A stretch of 64,000 bases of DNA from the NCBI GenBank assembly GCA_964347475.1, contig CAYFYY010000012.1, forward strand, positions 3,317 to 67,316, read 5' to 3'. Below, piece after piece: positions 8,776-18,086 of this stretch. Both the position numbers and the translations under genes were made by a program. Positions within the stretch are counted from its first letter, which is position 1. Every line of letters begins with the position of its first letter. The stretch comes from GCA-020356105 sp964347475 (GTDB lineage: Bacteria > Pseudomonadota > Alphaproteobacteria > UBA8366 > JADFVY01). Below the pieces are notes generated by a model. The model had not been told where the DNA came from, did not search any database, and saw only the letters and a program-made list of their open reading frames with translations.

Positions 8776-10932
8776 TCAGCCGTTACGGATGCCGGCGACA
8801 AAGCGCATCACCTCACGCGACAGTTCGTCGGCCCTCTGCGTGAGCGATTTCGTGGCGTCCATGACTTGGCGCGCGGCCGATCCCGTCTCGTCCGCCGCCA
8901 TGCTGACGGCTTCGATGTTGGCATTGACCTCTTCGGTGCCGGCCGCCGCCTGCTGGACGTTACGGGCGATCTCCTTCGTGGACACGCCCTGCCGCTCGAC
9001 GCCCGCGGCAATGGTCATCGAGATCTCGTTGATCTCACCGATGATGCCGCGAATGCTCTGGATATCCGTGACGGCGTCGCGCGTTTCGTCCTGGACCGCC
9101 GCGATCTGGGTCGAGATTTCCTCCGTGGCTCTGGCTGTCTGGTTGGCAAGGTTCTTCACCTCGTTGGCGACCACCGCAAATCCCTTGCCGGCCTCGCCGG
9201 CGCGCGCCGCCTCGATCGTCGCGTTCAGGGCCAGCAGGTTGGTCTGCCCGGCGATGTCGTTTATGAGCTCGACCACCTCGCCGATGCGACCCGCCGCCGT
9301 GGTCAGCCCCTGGACGGTCTCGTCGGTCCGGTTTGCCCGATCGACCGCACGGCCGGAAATGTCCGCCGATTGGCCCGCCTGTCGGCCGATTTCCGCAATC
9401 GATGCGCTCAGCTTCTCGGCCGCCATGGCCACCGTGGTCACGTTTGCCGTCGCTTCCCGTGAAGCGGCCGCCACCGTCGCGGATTTCTGGGTTCCCTGAT
9501 CCGCCGTTTCGGCCATGCGCGCCGCAATATCCTCCATCTGGCGGATTTCCTGGGCAACGGCCTCGACGACGCCGGTGACCTGCGTCTCGAAGCGGTCGGC
9601 GAGCTCGAGCATCGAGCTGCGCTTGTCCTCCTGCACGCGCGCCTCGCGCTCGCTCCGCTCCTGCTGCAGGCGTTCGTTCTCAATCGCGTTTTCGCGGAAC
9701 ACCTGAAGGGCACGGGCGATCCCGCCGATCTCATCGGCTCGGTCGGCCCACGTTATCCTGATTTCCTTGTCGCCCGCGACGAGCCGCTGCATGGCACTGG
9801 TCATCTGACTGAGCGGCCGCGTCACGCGCCACAGGACGATCCAGAACGACAGCAGGATCGCGGTGCCGCCGGCGACCAGCAGGATCTTGTCGACCCGGAT
9901 GTGGCGCTCGCCGCGCGCGACCGCGGTCTCGGCGATCCGCGCGGACACCTGTCCGGCGAGGCGGGCCAGTTCCTCGACGGAGGCGGAGGCGGCCTGCGAC
10001 CGTGCATGCCATTGGTCGGCGGTCGCCGGATAGGGGTCGCCCGCCATGCCGGGCCGCATGAGGTCTCCGCGCAATTGCCGATACCCCTCGAACATCGTTC
10101 CGCTCTTGCGCTGTACTCCGATGATCGCGGGATCAGCGGACGGGCGCGACACGTAGGCGCTCACGGCGTCCCAACCCCCGTCGATATATCCGCGGTAGAT
10201 CCCGAGCTGCAGGATCTGGTCCGCGGAAAGCGGTTCGTCGTTCGACAGGGCGGTTGCGAGCACCTCGCGTTCGCGCGCCGTGTACTCGATAATCGTCCAC
10301 ACCGCCTGTTTCAGTGTGGCAAGCTCCTGAATTCGGGAAAACCGCGGCGGGAAGTCGAGCGTGTCGTCGGGGCGGAACTCGGCGGCCAGCCGCAACCGTT
10401 CCAACGAGTCGATCACGCCGGATACTGTTGGCCACCAGCGATCGGCAAGCTCATCACCAGCGGCCACCGACCCATCCTGCCGCAGCGCCTCGTCTACCCT
10501 GACGCGCAGCACCCGGAGGTCGTCCAAAGCTTGCCGTACAGCGCCAAAATGGGGCGCCAGTGCCGGGGAATCCATGCTGTCCAGATTTTCGATGACTTCC
10601 TCGAGCATGGATTGCCCGATACCTCTCTGGCGGTCTATCTGTCCGCGCAGGCCGGTGTCGACCGACCCCGCATAGCCCCCTATCCCAAGCGCCCGCGCCG
10701 TAAGCTCGCGCTCGGCCGCCAGGGCCGCGGCGGCGCCGAGCATGCGATCGGCGGTGGCCCCGGCGAGCGACGCGACGAGCGCATTGTCGCGCTTGTGTAC
10801 GGCGTCGATCCACAGCGCGATGGTGTAATAGCCGATGATCCCGGTCAGCACGCAGAGGATCGCCACCAAGCTGTTCCGCACACTCAGCCAGCAGCGCGCC
10901 CTGAATAACAAAGAATCAGCGATTTCCCCCAT
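8776..10932 (-). CDS. methyl-accepting chemotaxis protein
   Basis: 718 residues from ATG 10932, preceded by GAGGAGA at suitable spacing. TM1 is at about 17-38, a long (about 300 residues) helical periplasmic sensor with repeated AAERELTARAL-type helices resembling nitrate/nitrite-sensing NIT domains, TM2 at about 346-365, HAMP to about 418, then the cytoplasmic signalling coiled-coil. The conserved hairpin tip QTNLLALNATIEAARAGE is present, so it should dock CheA/CheW. No C-terminal CheR-binding pentapeptide is seen. The ligand is unknown; the NIT assignment is a resemblance only. A second receptor gene lies upstream on the same strand. Confidence 0.92.
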   Translation of the reverse strand: MGEIADSLLFRARCWLSVRNSLVAILCVLTGIIGYYTIALWIDAVHKRDNALVASLAGATADRMLGAAAALAAERELTARALGIGGYAGSVDTGLRGQIDRQRGIGQSMLEEVIENLDSMDSPALAPHFGAVRQALDDLRVLRVRVDEALRQDGSVAAGDELADRWWPTVSGVIDSLERLRLAAEFRPDDTLDFPPRFSRIQELATLKQAVWTIIEYTAREREVLATALSNDEPLSADQILQLGIYRGYIDGGWDAVSAYVSRPSADPAIIGVQRKSGTMFEGYRQLRGDLMRPGMAGDPYPATADQWHARSQAASASVEELARLAGQVSARIAETAVARGERHIRVDKILLVAGGTAILLSFWIVLWRVTRPLSQMTSAMQRLVAGDKEIRITWADRADEIGGIARALQVFRENAIENERLQQERSEREARVQEDKRSSMLELADRFETQVTGVVEAVAQEIRQMEDIAARMAETADQGTQKSATVAAASREATANVTTVAMAAEKLSASIAEIGRQAGQSADISGRAVDRANRTDETVQGLTTAAGRIGEVVELINDIAGQTNLLALNATIEAARAGEAGKGFAVVANEVKNLANQTARATEEISTQIAAVQDETRDAVTDIQSIRGIIGEINEISMTIAAGVERQGVSTKEIARNVQQAAAGTEEVNANIEAVSMAADETGSAARQVMDATKSLTQRADELSREVMRFVAGIRNG

Positions 10933-11317
10933 GAGGCCGAGTTCTCCTCGCGCCGAATTCCGATCGACGGTAAAAATTACTTAAAATAATGGCAAATCGA
11001 GACCACTACACATTCTTTATTATCAACGTTCATGTACAATAAAATTGAATCACGAATTATTTATTACATCAGCCGCGTGCCGGTGTACAACCTGGTCACG
11101 GCAATTGGAACAGCCGGTTCTGCAATCATGGATCGAAATAGTTCCCGAGTCTTACCCGCCCGCGGAAAATCTTGATAAAATTTACCTATTTAGTATTAAG
11201 AAAAGGCTAATGCGCCCACACTAACGGGATAATCGCCAGGATCGCGGCGGCCATCGGCACACCGAATGCTCAAGCCCGGGATTCCCACAGTTCAGGCGGT
11301 CGCCGTCGATCGGGCCA
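10933..11317. other. 385-nt AT-rich intergenic region between two chemoreceptor genes
   Basis: No gene is supported here. Positions about 10970-11090 and 11165-11215 are strikingly AT-rich compared with the surrounding coding sequence, with runs such as TTAAAATAATGG and AATTATTTATTAC. The right end is 3' of the second receptor and the left end is the 5' region of the first, so the stretch most likely holds the promoter of the 10932 gene. I cannot single out one promoter with confidence. Confidence 0.5.
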
Positions 11318-13027
11318 TCAGACGGTCTTTACGTCGCGCAGGAAGGTGTCGATCTGGCCGCGCAGGGTCTCCGCCTGCCGGGACAGTTCGCCGGACGAGG
11401 AGAGAACCTGCGCTGCGGCGCTGCCCGCCTGATTGGCAACTTCCGTGACGCCCGCAATGTTGCTGTTCACCTCGGCGGTGCCACGCGCCGCCTCGCGGAC
11501 GTTGCGGGCGATCTCCTGGGTCGAGCTGCCCTGTTCCTCGACCGCGGCCGAGATCGTCGTCGCGATGTCGTTGACCTGGCCGATGATCGAGCGGATCTTC
11601 TCGATCGCGTCGACCGCGCCGGTCGTCTCCTCCTGCACCGCAGCGATCTGTTGGGAGATCTCCTCGGTCGCCCTGGCGGTCTGGTTGGCGAGGTTCTTGA
11701 CCTCCTGGGCGACCACCGCGAAGCCCTTGCCGGCTTCGCCGGCGCGCGCCGCCTCGATGGTCGCGTTCAGCGCCAGAAGGTTGGTCTGACCGGCGATGTC
11801 GTTGATCAGGTCGACCACTTCCCCGATCCGGCTCGCCGCGTCGGTCAATCCCTGCACGGTCTGGTTCGTGCTGTCCATCTCGTCGGCGGCATCCCGCGCG
11901 ATCTCGGCCGACTGGTTGACTTGCCGCCCGATCTCGGCGATCGAGGCCGACAGCTGTTCGGCTGCGGCGGCGACGGTCTGAACGTTGGCCGAGGCCTGGC
12001 TCGAGGCGGTCGCGACCGCAGTGGCCTGGCCGCTCGCCTCCTCGGCGGTCGACGACATCTGCTGTGCGGTCTTTTCCAGCTCCACCGCCGCCGATGCAAC
12101 GGCCCCCAGAACCCCCGACACCTTGCCGTCGAACCCCTCGATGAGGCCGTCGATGCGGTGCGCCCGCTGTTCCCTTGCACGCAACCCGGCCTCGCGCTCC
12201 TCGGTCAGCTCCTGGTTGCGGATCATGTTGTCCTTGAACACCAGTACGGCGTCGGCCATCTCGCCGAGCTCGTCGCCGCGGTCTGTGCACGGGATCTCGA
12301 CCCTGGAATCGCCGCCGGCCAGCGCGTGCATGGCCCCGGCCAGCGCCTCCATCGGCGCCACCAGCCATTTGCGGTTGGCCAGCAGGAATCCGAGGACGAC
12401 CACGACCTGCATCAGCCCGATCAGCAGCGCGGCCAGGAGGGCGAAGCTGTTCAGGCTGCCGACCTTCGCGTAGACCTGCCCGGCCGCGGTCCGGCGCGCC
12501 AGGGCGAGCTCCTCGGCGAGGACCTCCAACGCCGCGAGCGCCGGACCGTCGTCGATCTCGATCGCGGCATCGATCTCTTTCGCGGTCATCTCGTCCCGCA
12601 TCAGCTGCACCACGGCCTGCAGGGCCGCGGCGTACTGCCCGACCACGCCACGCAGGTCCTGCAGCGCCTGCCGCTCACGCTCGTTGACGCCGAGCTCTAT
12701 GTATTTGTTGATCGCGCGATAGGCGTCGTCGACCTTGCGGCCGGCCTTGGAGATGCGGATCATCTCGCCGCGCAGGATGAAGTCCTTGAACTCATGAATG
12801 AGGCCGCCATAGCCAAGCGAGCCGCGCAGCTCGCCCAGCGTGTCGGATTTGCTGCCGGGCCCCTTCTCGAAGGTCTCCCAAGTGCGGCCGAGCTGGTAGG
12901 AATCCAGGAACACGCGGATCGACACGGCAAACATGAGGAGGGCGACAATTCCCAGCGCGACCGACATCCAGGTCCCGGCGGTCTTCATCCGCGTGTTCAG
13001 CAACAGGTATCGAAACAGACGGCGCAT
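11318..13027 (-). CDS. methyl-accepting chemotaxis protein
   Basis: 569 residues from ATG 13027, chosen because GGGGAG lies just upstream, while the longer start at 13072 has no ribosome site. TM1 is at about 19-42 and TM2 at about 190-212, flanking a 150-residue helical periplasmic domain (four-helix-bundle type, with ELRGSLGYGG and VNERERQALQDLRG). HAMP follows, then the signalling domain with the standard tip QTNLLALNATIEAARAGE. The signalling half is close in sequence to that of the neighbouring receptor while the sensor halves differ, as expected after duplication with sensor exchange. Ligand unknown. Confidence 0.92.
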   Translation of the reverse strand: MRRLFRYLLLNTRMKTAGTWMSVALGIVALLMFAVSIRVFLDSYQLGRTWETFEKGPGSKSDTLGELRGSLGYGGLIHEFKDFILRGEMIRISKAGRKVDDAYRAINKYIELGVNERERQALQDLRGVVGQYAAALQAVVQLMRDEMTAKEIDAAIEIDDGPALAALEVLAEELALARRTAAGQVYAKVGSLNSFALLAALLIGLMQVVVVLGFLLANRKWLVAPMEALAGAMHALAGGDSRVEIPCTDRGDELGEMADAVLVFKDNMIRNQELTEEREAGLRAREQRAHRIDGLIEGFDGKVSGVLGAVASAAVELEKTAQQMSSTAEEASGQATAVATASSQASANVQTVAAAAEQLSASIAEIGRQVNQSAEIARDAADEMDSTNQTVQGLTDAASRIGEVVDLINDIAGQTNLLALNATIEAARAGEAGKGFAVVAQEVKNLANQTARATEEISQQIAAVQEETTGAVDAIEKIRSIIGQVNDIATTISAAVEEQGSSTQEIARNVREAARGTAEVNSNIAGVTEVANQAGSAAAQVLSSSGELSRQAETLRGQIDTFLRDVKTV

Positions 13028-13134
13028 ACGGCTCCCCGGCGTGCGACTGCACCGGATATTGATATAGGACATTGTTTAATTAATGGTTTGCAGGGATTGG
13101 CATGGCGTCGCGGTATCAGGCCCAGGGTCCCGGA

Positions 13135-14790
13135 TCAGCGTTGCACGGTCCGCCAATCCGGGTGGATCCACGGTTCCTGATTCGCGGGCGGCAGCGGATC
13201 GCGGCCCAGGATTTGGTCGCTCGCCTTCTCGCCGACCATGATCGAGGGCGCATTGAGATTGCCGTTGGTGATGCGCGGGAAGATCGAGCTGTCGGCGACG
13301 CGCAGCGCGTCCACTCCGATGACGCGGCAGTCCGGGTCGACGACCGCCATGGCATCGTCTGACGCACCCATGCGGCAGGTGCCGCAGGGATGATAGGCGC
13401 TCTCCACCGCATCGCGGATGAATTCGTCCAGCGCGGCGTCGCTCTCGACCGTCGCACCGGGCGCGATCTCGCGCCCGGCATAAGGCTTGAAGGCGTCCTG
13501 AGCGAAGATCTCGCGGGTCAGCCGGATGCAGGTGCGGAAGTCCGCCCAGTCCGAGTCCTGCGACATGTAATTGAACCGGATGAGCGGCGGATCCCGCGGG
13601 TCCGCTGAGCGCAGTCGGACATGTCCGCGCGACGTGGAGCGCATCGGCCCGACATGCGCCTGGAAGCCATGTGTCTTCGCCGGCGCCTTGCCGTCGTAGC
13701 GGATCGCGACCGGCAGGAAATGGTACTGGATATCGGGGTATTGCACGCCAGCCCGCGAGCGCACGAAGGCGGCGCTCTCGAAATGGTTGGTGGCGCCGTG
13801 ACCGGACCGGAACAGCAGCCACTGGGCACCGATCCACGCCTTCGAGACCAGATTGAGGTGCCGGTACAGCGTGATCGGCTGCAGGCATTCCATCTGCAGG
13901 TAGAGCTCGAGATGGTCCTGCAGGTTCTCGCCGACGCCGGGGCGGTCGGCGACGACCTCGATGCCGTGCTCGCGCAGCTCGGCGGCCGGGCCGATGCCGG
14001 ACAGCTTCAAGAGCTTCGGCGAATTCAGAGACGAGGCCGCGAGGATGACCTCGCGCCGCGCCCGCACCGTCTCGGTCCGGTCGCGGCGCTCGAATTCGAC
14101 GCCGGTGGCACGCCGCCCGTCGAACAGCACGCGCCGGGCGAGCCCCCGCCGCAGCGCCACGTTCGGGCGCTTGAGAGCGGGCTTCAGATAGGCGCTGGCG
14201 GCCGACCAGCGGCGACCGCGCCAGATTGTCATCTCCATTGCGCCGAAGCCTTCCTGCTTCTCGCCGTTGTAGTCCTCGGTGACCTGGTATCCGGCCTGCC
14301 GGCCGGCCTCGACGAAGGCGTGGAACAACGGATTGCGGCGTGCGCCGCGCGTGACGTGCAGCGGCCCGCCGGTGCCGCGCCAGCCCTCCTCGCCGCCATG
14401 GGCATCCTCCATCCGCTTGAAATAGGGCAGGACGTCGCGAAAGGCCCAGCCCCTGGCGCCCTGCTCCGCCCAGTGGTCGTAATCGCAGGCGTGGCCGCGC
14501 ACAAAGACCATGCCGTTGATCGAGGACGAGCCGCCGATGACCTTGCCGCGCGGGCAGGCCATCCGGCGGCCGCCGAGATGCGGCTCCGGCTCCGACCAAT
14601 AGCCCCAGTCGTAGCGCGCCATGTTCATCGGATAGGACAGCGCTGCCGGCATCTGGATCAGCGGCCCGGCATCGGTGCCACCGTATTCGAGGACGAGGAC
14701 CGTGTTCCGGCTGTCCTCGGACAGCCGGTAGGCCAGGGCGCAACCGGCCGAGCCGGCGCCGACGATAACGTAATCGAATTCCGGTTCCAC
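13135..14790 (-). CDS. betA: GMC-family FAD oxidoreductase, choline dehydrogenase-like
   Basis: 551 residues. The start is a GTG at 14790 with AAGGGAG upstream. The dinucleotide fold is YVIVGAGSAGCALAYRLSE at the N-terminus; the GMC signature GGSSSINGMVFVRG is near residue 85. The active-site His is H467 in HPCGTCRMG, paired with Asn near 511 in NLNAPSIM. GMC enzymes of this length oxidise alcohols to aldehydes; choline to betaine aldehyde is the best guess because the choline ABC transporter choXWV starts 186 nt away on the opposite strand. No betaine aldehyde dehydrogenase (betB) or BetI regulator is in the window, so the substrate assignment is contextual and another alcohol remains possible. 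Confidence 0.82.
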   Translation of the reverse strand: MEPEFDYVIVGAGSAGCALAYRLSEDSRNTVLVLEYGGTDAGPLIQMPAALSYPMNMARYDWGYWSEPEPHLGGRRMACPRGKVIGGSSSINGMVFVRGHACDYDHWAEQGARGWAFRDVLPYFKRMEDAHGGEEGWRGTGGPLHVTRGARRNPLFHAFVEAGRQAGYQVTEDYNGEKQEGFGAMEMTIWRGRRWSAASAYLKPALKRPNVALRRGLARRVLFDGRRATGVEFERRDRTETVRARREVILAASSLNSPKLLKLSGIGPAAELREHGIEVVADRPGVGENLQDHLELYLQMECLQPITLYRHLNLVSKAWIGAQWLLFRSGHGATNHFESAAFVRSRAGVQYPDIQYHFLPVAIRYDGKAPAKTHGFQAHVGPMRSTSRGHVRLRSADPRDPPLIRFNYMSQDSDWADFRTCIRLTREIFAQDAFKPYAGREIAPGATVESDAALDEFIRDAVESAYHPCGTCRMGASDDAMAVVDPDCRVIGVDALRVADSSIFPRITNGNLNAPSIMVGEKASDQILGRDPLPPANQEPWIHPDWRTVQR

Positions 14791-14976
14791 CGCTTCTCGA
14801 CTCCCTTATTCCGGCGGATTCGCGTCTTTCGGCACAACATCTTTTTTTCCGGCGGGCGGTCAATGAAAAAACATCGCTGTGCGTTGCGTCGGGCCGCGGA
14901 ACAGGGCAGGATAAAGCCACGAAAACGACCAAACGCGGCGGCAACCGCGCAAACGATCCAAGACAGGGAGACAACG

Positions 14977-15927
14977 ATGCTCAAGACATTCTCGCGCGCC
15001 GGCGCGCTGGCCGTCCTCCTCGCGTTCGCCGTTCCGGCGGCCCACGCGGCCTCGGAGCCGGCCTCCTGCAAGACGGTCCGCTTCTCGGACGTCGGCTGGA
15101 CCGACATCACCGCAACGACGGCGGCGACGTCCGTGGTGCTCCAGGGTCTGGGCTACAAGCCCGAGGCCCAGGTCCTGTCCGTTCCGGTCACCTATGCCAG
15201 CATGAAGAATGGAGACATTGACGTCTTCCTCGGAAACTGGATGCCCACCATGGAAGGCGATATCAAGCCGTATCGTGAGGATGGCTCGGTCGATACGATC
15301 GGCGTCAACCTCGAAGGTGCGAAATACACCTTTGCGGTGCCCAACTACGTGGCCGAGGGCGGCCTGCGCGACTTCGCGGACATCGCCAAGTTCAAGGACC
15401 GGCTGGATGGCAAGATCTACGGCATCGAGCCGGGCAACGACGGCAACCGCCTGATCCTCGACATGATCGCCAAGGACGCGTTCAAGCTCAAGGGCTTCGA
15501 GCTCGTCGAATCCAGCGAGCAGGGAATGCTGGCCCAGGTCCGGCGGGCAGTCTCGCGCAAGGAATGGATCGTCTTCCTGGGGTGGGAGCCGCACCCGATG
15601 AACAGCAATTTCAAGCTCGCGTACCTCTCCGGCGGCGACGACTGGTTCGGGCCGAATTTCGGCGGCGCTACGGTCTACACGAACACCCGTGCCGGCTATG
15701 TCACGGAATGTGGCAACGTCGGACGCCTGCTGAAGAACCTGAAATTCACGCTGGCCATGGAAAACCAGATCATGGGGGCGATCCTCGATGACGCGGTCGA
15801 ACCCAACAAAGCGGCCGCGGACTGGCTGAAGAAGAATCCCGACGCTCTCGGGGCGTGGCTCGAAGGCGTTCAGACCTTCGACGGCGGCAATGGGCTGGCC
15901 GCGGTCAGAAAACATCTCGGCCTCTGA
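14977..15927 (+). CDS. choX: choline ABC transporter, periplasmic binding protein
   Basis: 316 residues from ATG 14977, preceded by AGGGAG. The signal peptide ends near residue 25 (AHAAS). The four aromatic residues that box the quaternary ammonium group in the studied rhizobial ChoX have counterparts: W41 (VGWTD), W88 (GNWMP), Y124 (VPNYV) and W203 (LGWEP). D43 and the EPGNDGN segment near 151-157 fit the remaining ligand contacts. It should capture choline (possibly also acetylcholine) in the periplasm and deliver it to ChoW/ChoV encoded directly downstream. Confidence 0.93.
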   Translation: MLKTFSRAGALAVLLAFAVPAAHAASEPASCKTVRFSDVGWTDITATTAATSVVLQGLGYKPEAQVLSVPVTYASMKNGDIDVFLGNWMPTMEGDIKPYREDGSVDTIGVNLEGAKYTFAVPNYVAEGGLRDFADIAKFKDRLDGKIYGIEPGNDGNRLILDMIAKDAFKLKGFELVESSEQGMLAQVRRAVSRKEWIVFLGWEPHPMNSNFKLAYLSGGDDWFGPNFGGATVYTNTRAGYVTECGNVGRLLKNLKFTLAMENQIMGAILDDAVEPNKAAADWLKKNPDALGAWLEGVQTFDGGNGLAAVRKHLGL

Positions 15928-16027
15928 CGCGGGCTGAACGATTCGTGTCCGATGGCCGGGCCCACAGGGTCCGGCCGTCTTGCGTCGCGGGACGGGCGGC
16001 CAACCAGAAGCGGGAGGCACACGGGAG

Positions 16028-16873
16028 ATGCTGGACTGGCTAACCGAAAACAAGATTCCCCTTGGCCGGTGGATCAAGGGATTCGTCGAATTCCTCAACG
16101 ACAACGTCGCCTGGCTGTTCGATCTCATCTCCGACGTTCTCGGGTTCCTCATCGAGGGATTCATCTGGGCGCTCGACTGGATGCATCCGCTGGCCCTGAC
16201 GGCGATCGCAGCGGCCCTGTCATGGCGACTTCACCGTTCCTGGAAGCTGACGGCCCTGGTCGTCGCCTCGCTGCTGCTGATTCTCAATCTCGGCTACTGG
16301 AAGCCGACGATGGAAACCCTGGCGCTTGTCCTTTCGGCAACCGCCATTTGCATGCTCGCCGGCATCCCGCTGGGAATAGCGGCGGCACACCGGCCCTGGC
16401 TTTACACGGCACTGCGGCCGATCCTCGATCTGATGCAGACGATCCCAACCTTCGTCTATCTGATCCCGACGCTGATCCTGTTCGGTCTGGGCGTCGTGCC
16501 CGGCCTGATCTCGACCGTGATTTTCGCCATCCCTGCGCCAGTCCGTCTCACCTATCTTGGGATATCCGGCGTGCCGAAGCAGCTCGTCGAAGCGGGCGAG
16601 GCCTTCGGCGCAAGCAAACGCCAGTTGCTCTGGAAGGTCGAGCTGCCCTACGCGCTGCCGACGATTATGGCGGGCCTGACCCAATGCATCATGCTGTCGC
16701 TGTCCATGGTGGTGATCGCGGCGCTCGTTGGCGCCAACGGGTTGGGCAAGCCGGTGGTGCGGGCGTTGAACACAGTCAACATCGCCCAAGGATTCGAGGC
16801 CGGGCTGGCGATCGTCATCCTGGCGATCCTGCTCGACCGATTCTTCAAGCAACCAAAAGAAACGAAGAACTGA
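16028..16873 (+). CDS. choW: choline ABC transporter, permease
   Basis: 281 residues from ATG 16028 (MLDWLTENK), with purine-rich sequence just upstream; an alternative start 16 codons earlier has no hydrophobic or family content. It has an N-terminal amphipathic part, then about six membrane helices, and the ProW-type cytoplasmic EAA loop EAGEAFGASKRQLLWKVELP near residues 195-215 that contacts the ATPase. It belongs to the OpuAB/ProW permease group used for betaines and choline. It lies 100 nt downstream of choX and 4 nt upstream of choV. Confidence 0.92.
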   Translation: MLDWLTENKIPLGRWIKGFVEFLNDNVAWLFDLISDVLGFLIEGFIWALDWMHPLALTAIAAALSWRLHRSWKLTALVVASLLLILNLGYWKPTMETLALVLSATAICMLAGIPLGIAAAHRPWLYTALRPILDLMQTIPTFVYLIPTLILFGLGVVPGLISTVIFAIPAPVRLTYLGISGVPKQLVEAGEAFGASKRQLLWKVELPYALPTIMAGLTQCIMLSLSMVVIAALVGANGLGKPVVRALNTVNIAQGFEAGLAIVILAILLDRFFKQPKETKN

Positions 16874-16877
16874 GCCC

Positions 16878-18077
16878 ATGCCCGCGGTCGAATTCCGCAA
16901 TGTCGATGTGATCTTCGGCGCCGACGAGGCGGCGGCGCTGAAGATGCTGGACGGCGGCGCCGACCGCGACGCGATCCTCGAGGCGACCGGCGCCGTGGTC
17001 GGCGTGCACGACGCGTCGCTGGCCGTCGAGGAGGGTGAGATCTGCGTCCTGATGGGACTGTCCGGCTCCGGCAAGTCGTCGCTGCTGCGCTGCGTCAACG
17101 GCCTCAACAAGGTGACGCGCGGCCAGGTCCTGGTCGCCGACGGGGACGGCACTATCGATGTGGCATCGTGCAACGCAACGACGCTGCGGCGGCTGCGCTC
17201 GCAGCGCATCGCCATGGTGTTCCAGCAGTTCGCCCTGCTGCCGTGGCGCACCGTGGCGGAGAATGTCGGCCTCGGCCTCGAGCTGCGCGGCATGCCGAAG
17301 GCGGCGCGCCAGGACATCGTCGACGAGAAGCTGAAGCTGGTCCACCTCGAGCAGTGGAAGGACAAGCATGCGCACGAGCTGTCCGGCGGCATGCAGCAGC
17401 GTGTCGGCCTCGCCCGCGCGTTCGCGACCGACGCGGACATCCTGTTGATGGACGAGCCGTTCTCGGCGCTCGACCCGCTGATCCGCGAGCATCTGCAGGA
17501 CGAGCTCGTGGAGCTGCAGCGCTCACTGAAGAAGACCATCGTCTTCGTCAGCCATGACCTCGACGAAGCACTCAAGCTCGGCACCCATATCGCAATCATG
17601 CAGGACGGGCGGATCGTCCAGTACGGCCGGCCCGAGGAGATCGTCGGCCGGCCGGCCACCGACTACGTGCGCGCCTTCGTCGCCAACGTGAACCCGCTGA
17701 ACGTGTTGCGCGGCTCGAGCCTGATGCGGCCGGCCGACGCGCTCGACCGCGATCCCGACGCTCCCGATACCGTGCGCCTCGACGCGGCGGGTCGTTACCG
17801 CTGCCGCCTGGACGGGGCGCGCCGTCCCAAGGCCTATTTCTGTGACAGCACCGAGGCACGCTGCGTGCCGTGGTCGCCGGAGCTCGCGCTGGAGACCGTA
17901 CATGACGGATTCGTGTCCGGCACGCCGGAGACACCGATGCGCACCGCCATCGAGGTGCGCCGCGCGACCGGGCGGCCGATGCCGCTGATCGACGGTGACG
18001 GGGTGCTCGTCGGCGTCATCGGCGAGGATGAGCTGCTCACCGGAATGATGCGGCGGTCGGAGCCGCGCAAGGCCTGA
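16878..18077 (+). CDS. choV: choline ABC transporter, ATP-binding protein
   Basis: 399 residues. The N-terminus FRNVDVIFG is the usual opening of ProV/ChoV proteins. Walker A is GLSGSGKS at 60-67, the signature LSGGMQQRVGLARA is near 168-181, Walker B ILLMDEPFSALDP near 188-200, and the H-loop in FVSHDLDEAL. The C-terminal extension (about 275-399) has the place and length of the CBS-like regulatory region of OpuA/ProV-type ATPases, which senses ionic strength in studied homologues, but only degenerate CBS sequence is visible. It powers choline uptake with ChoXW. Its stop is 9 nt from the convergent hydrolase gene. Confidence 0.92.
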   Translation: MPAVEFRNVDVIFGADEAAALKMLDGGADRDAILEATGAVVGVHDASLAVEEGEICVLMGLSGSGKSSLLRCVNGLNKVTRGQVLVADGDGTIDVASCNATTLRRLRSQRIAMVFQQFALLPWRTVAENVGLGLELRGMPKAARQDIVDEKLKLVHLEQWKDKHAHELSGGMQQRVGLARAFATDADILLMDEPFSALDPLIREHLQDELVELQRSLKKTIVFVSHDLDEALKLGTHIAIMQDGRIVQYGRPEEIVGRPATDYVRAFVANVNPLNVLRGSSLMRPADALDRDPDAPDTVRLDAAGRYRCRLDGARRPKAYFCDSTEARCVPWSPELALETVHDGFVSGTPETPMRTAIEVRRATGRPMPLIDGDGVLVGVIGEDELLTGMMRRSEPRKA

Positions 18078-18086
18078 GCGCCGGGG

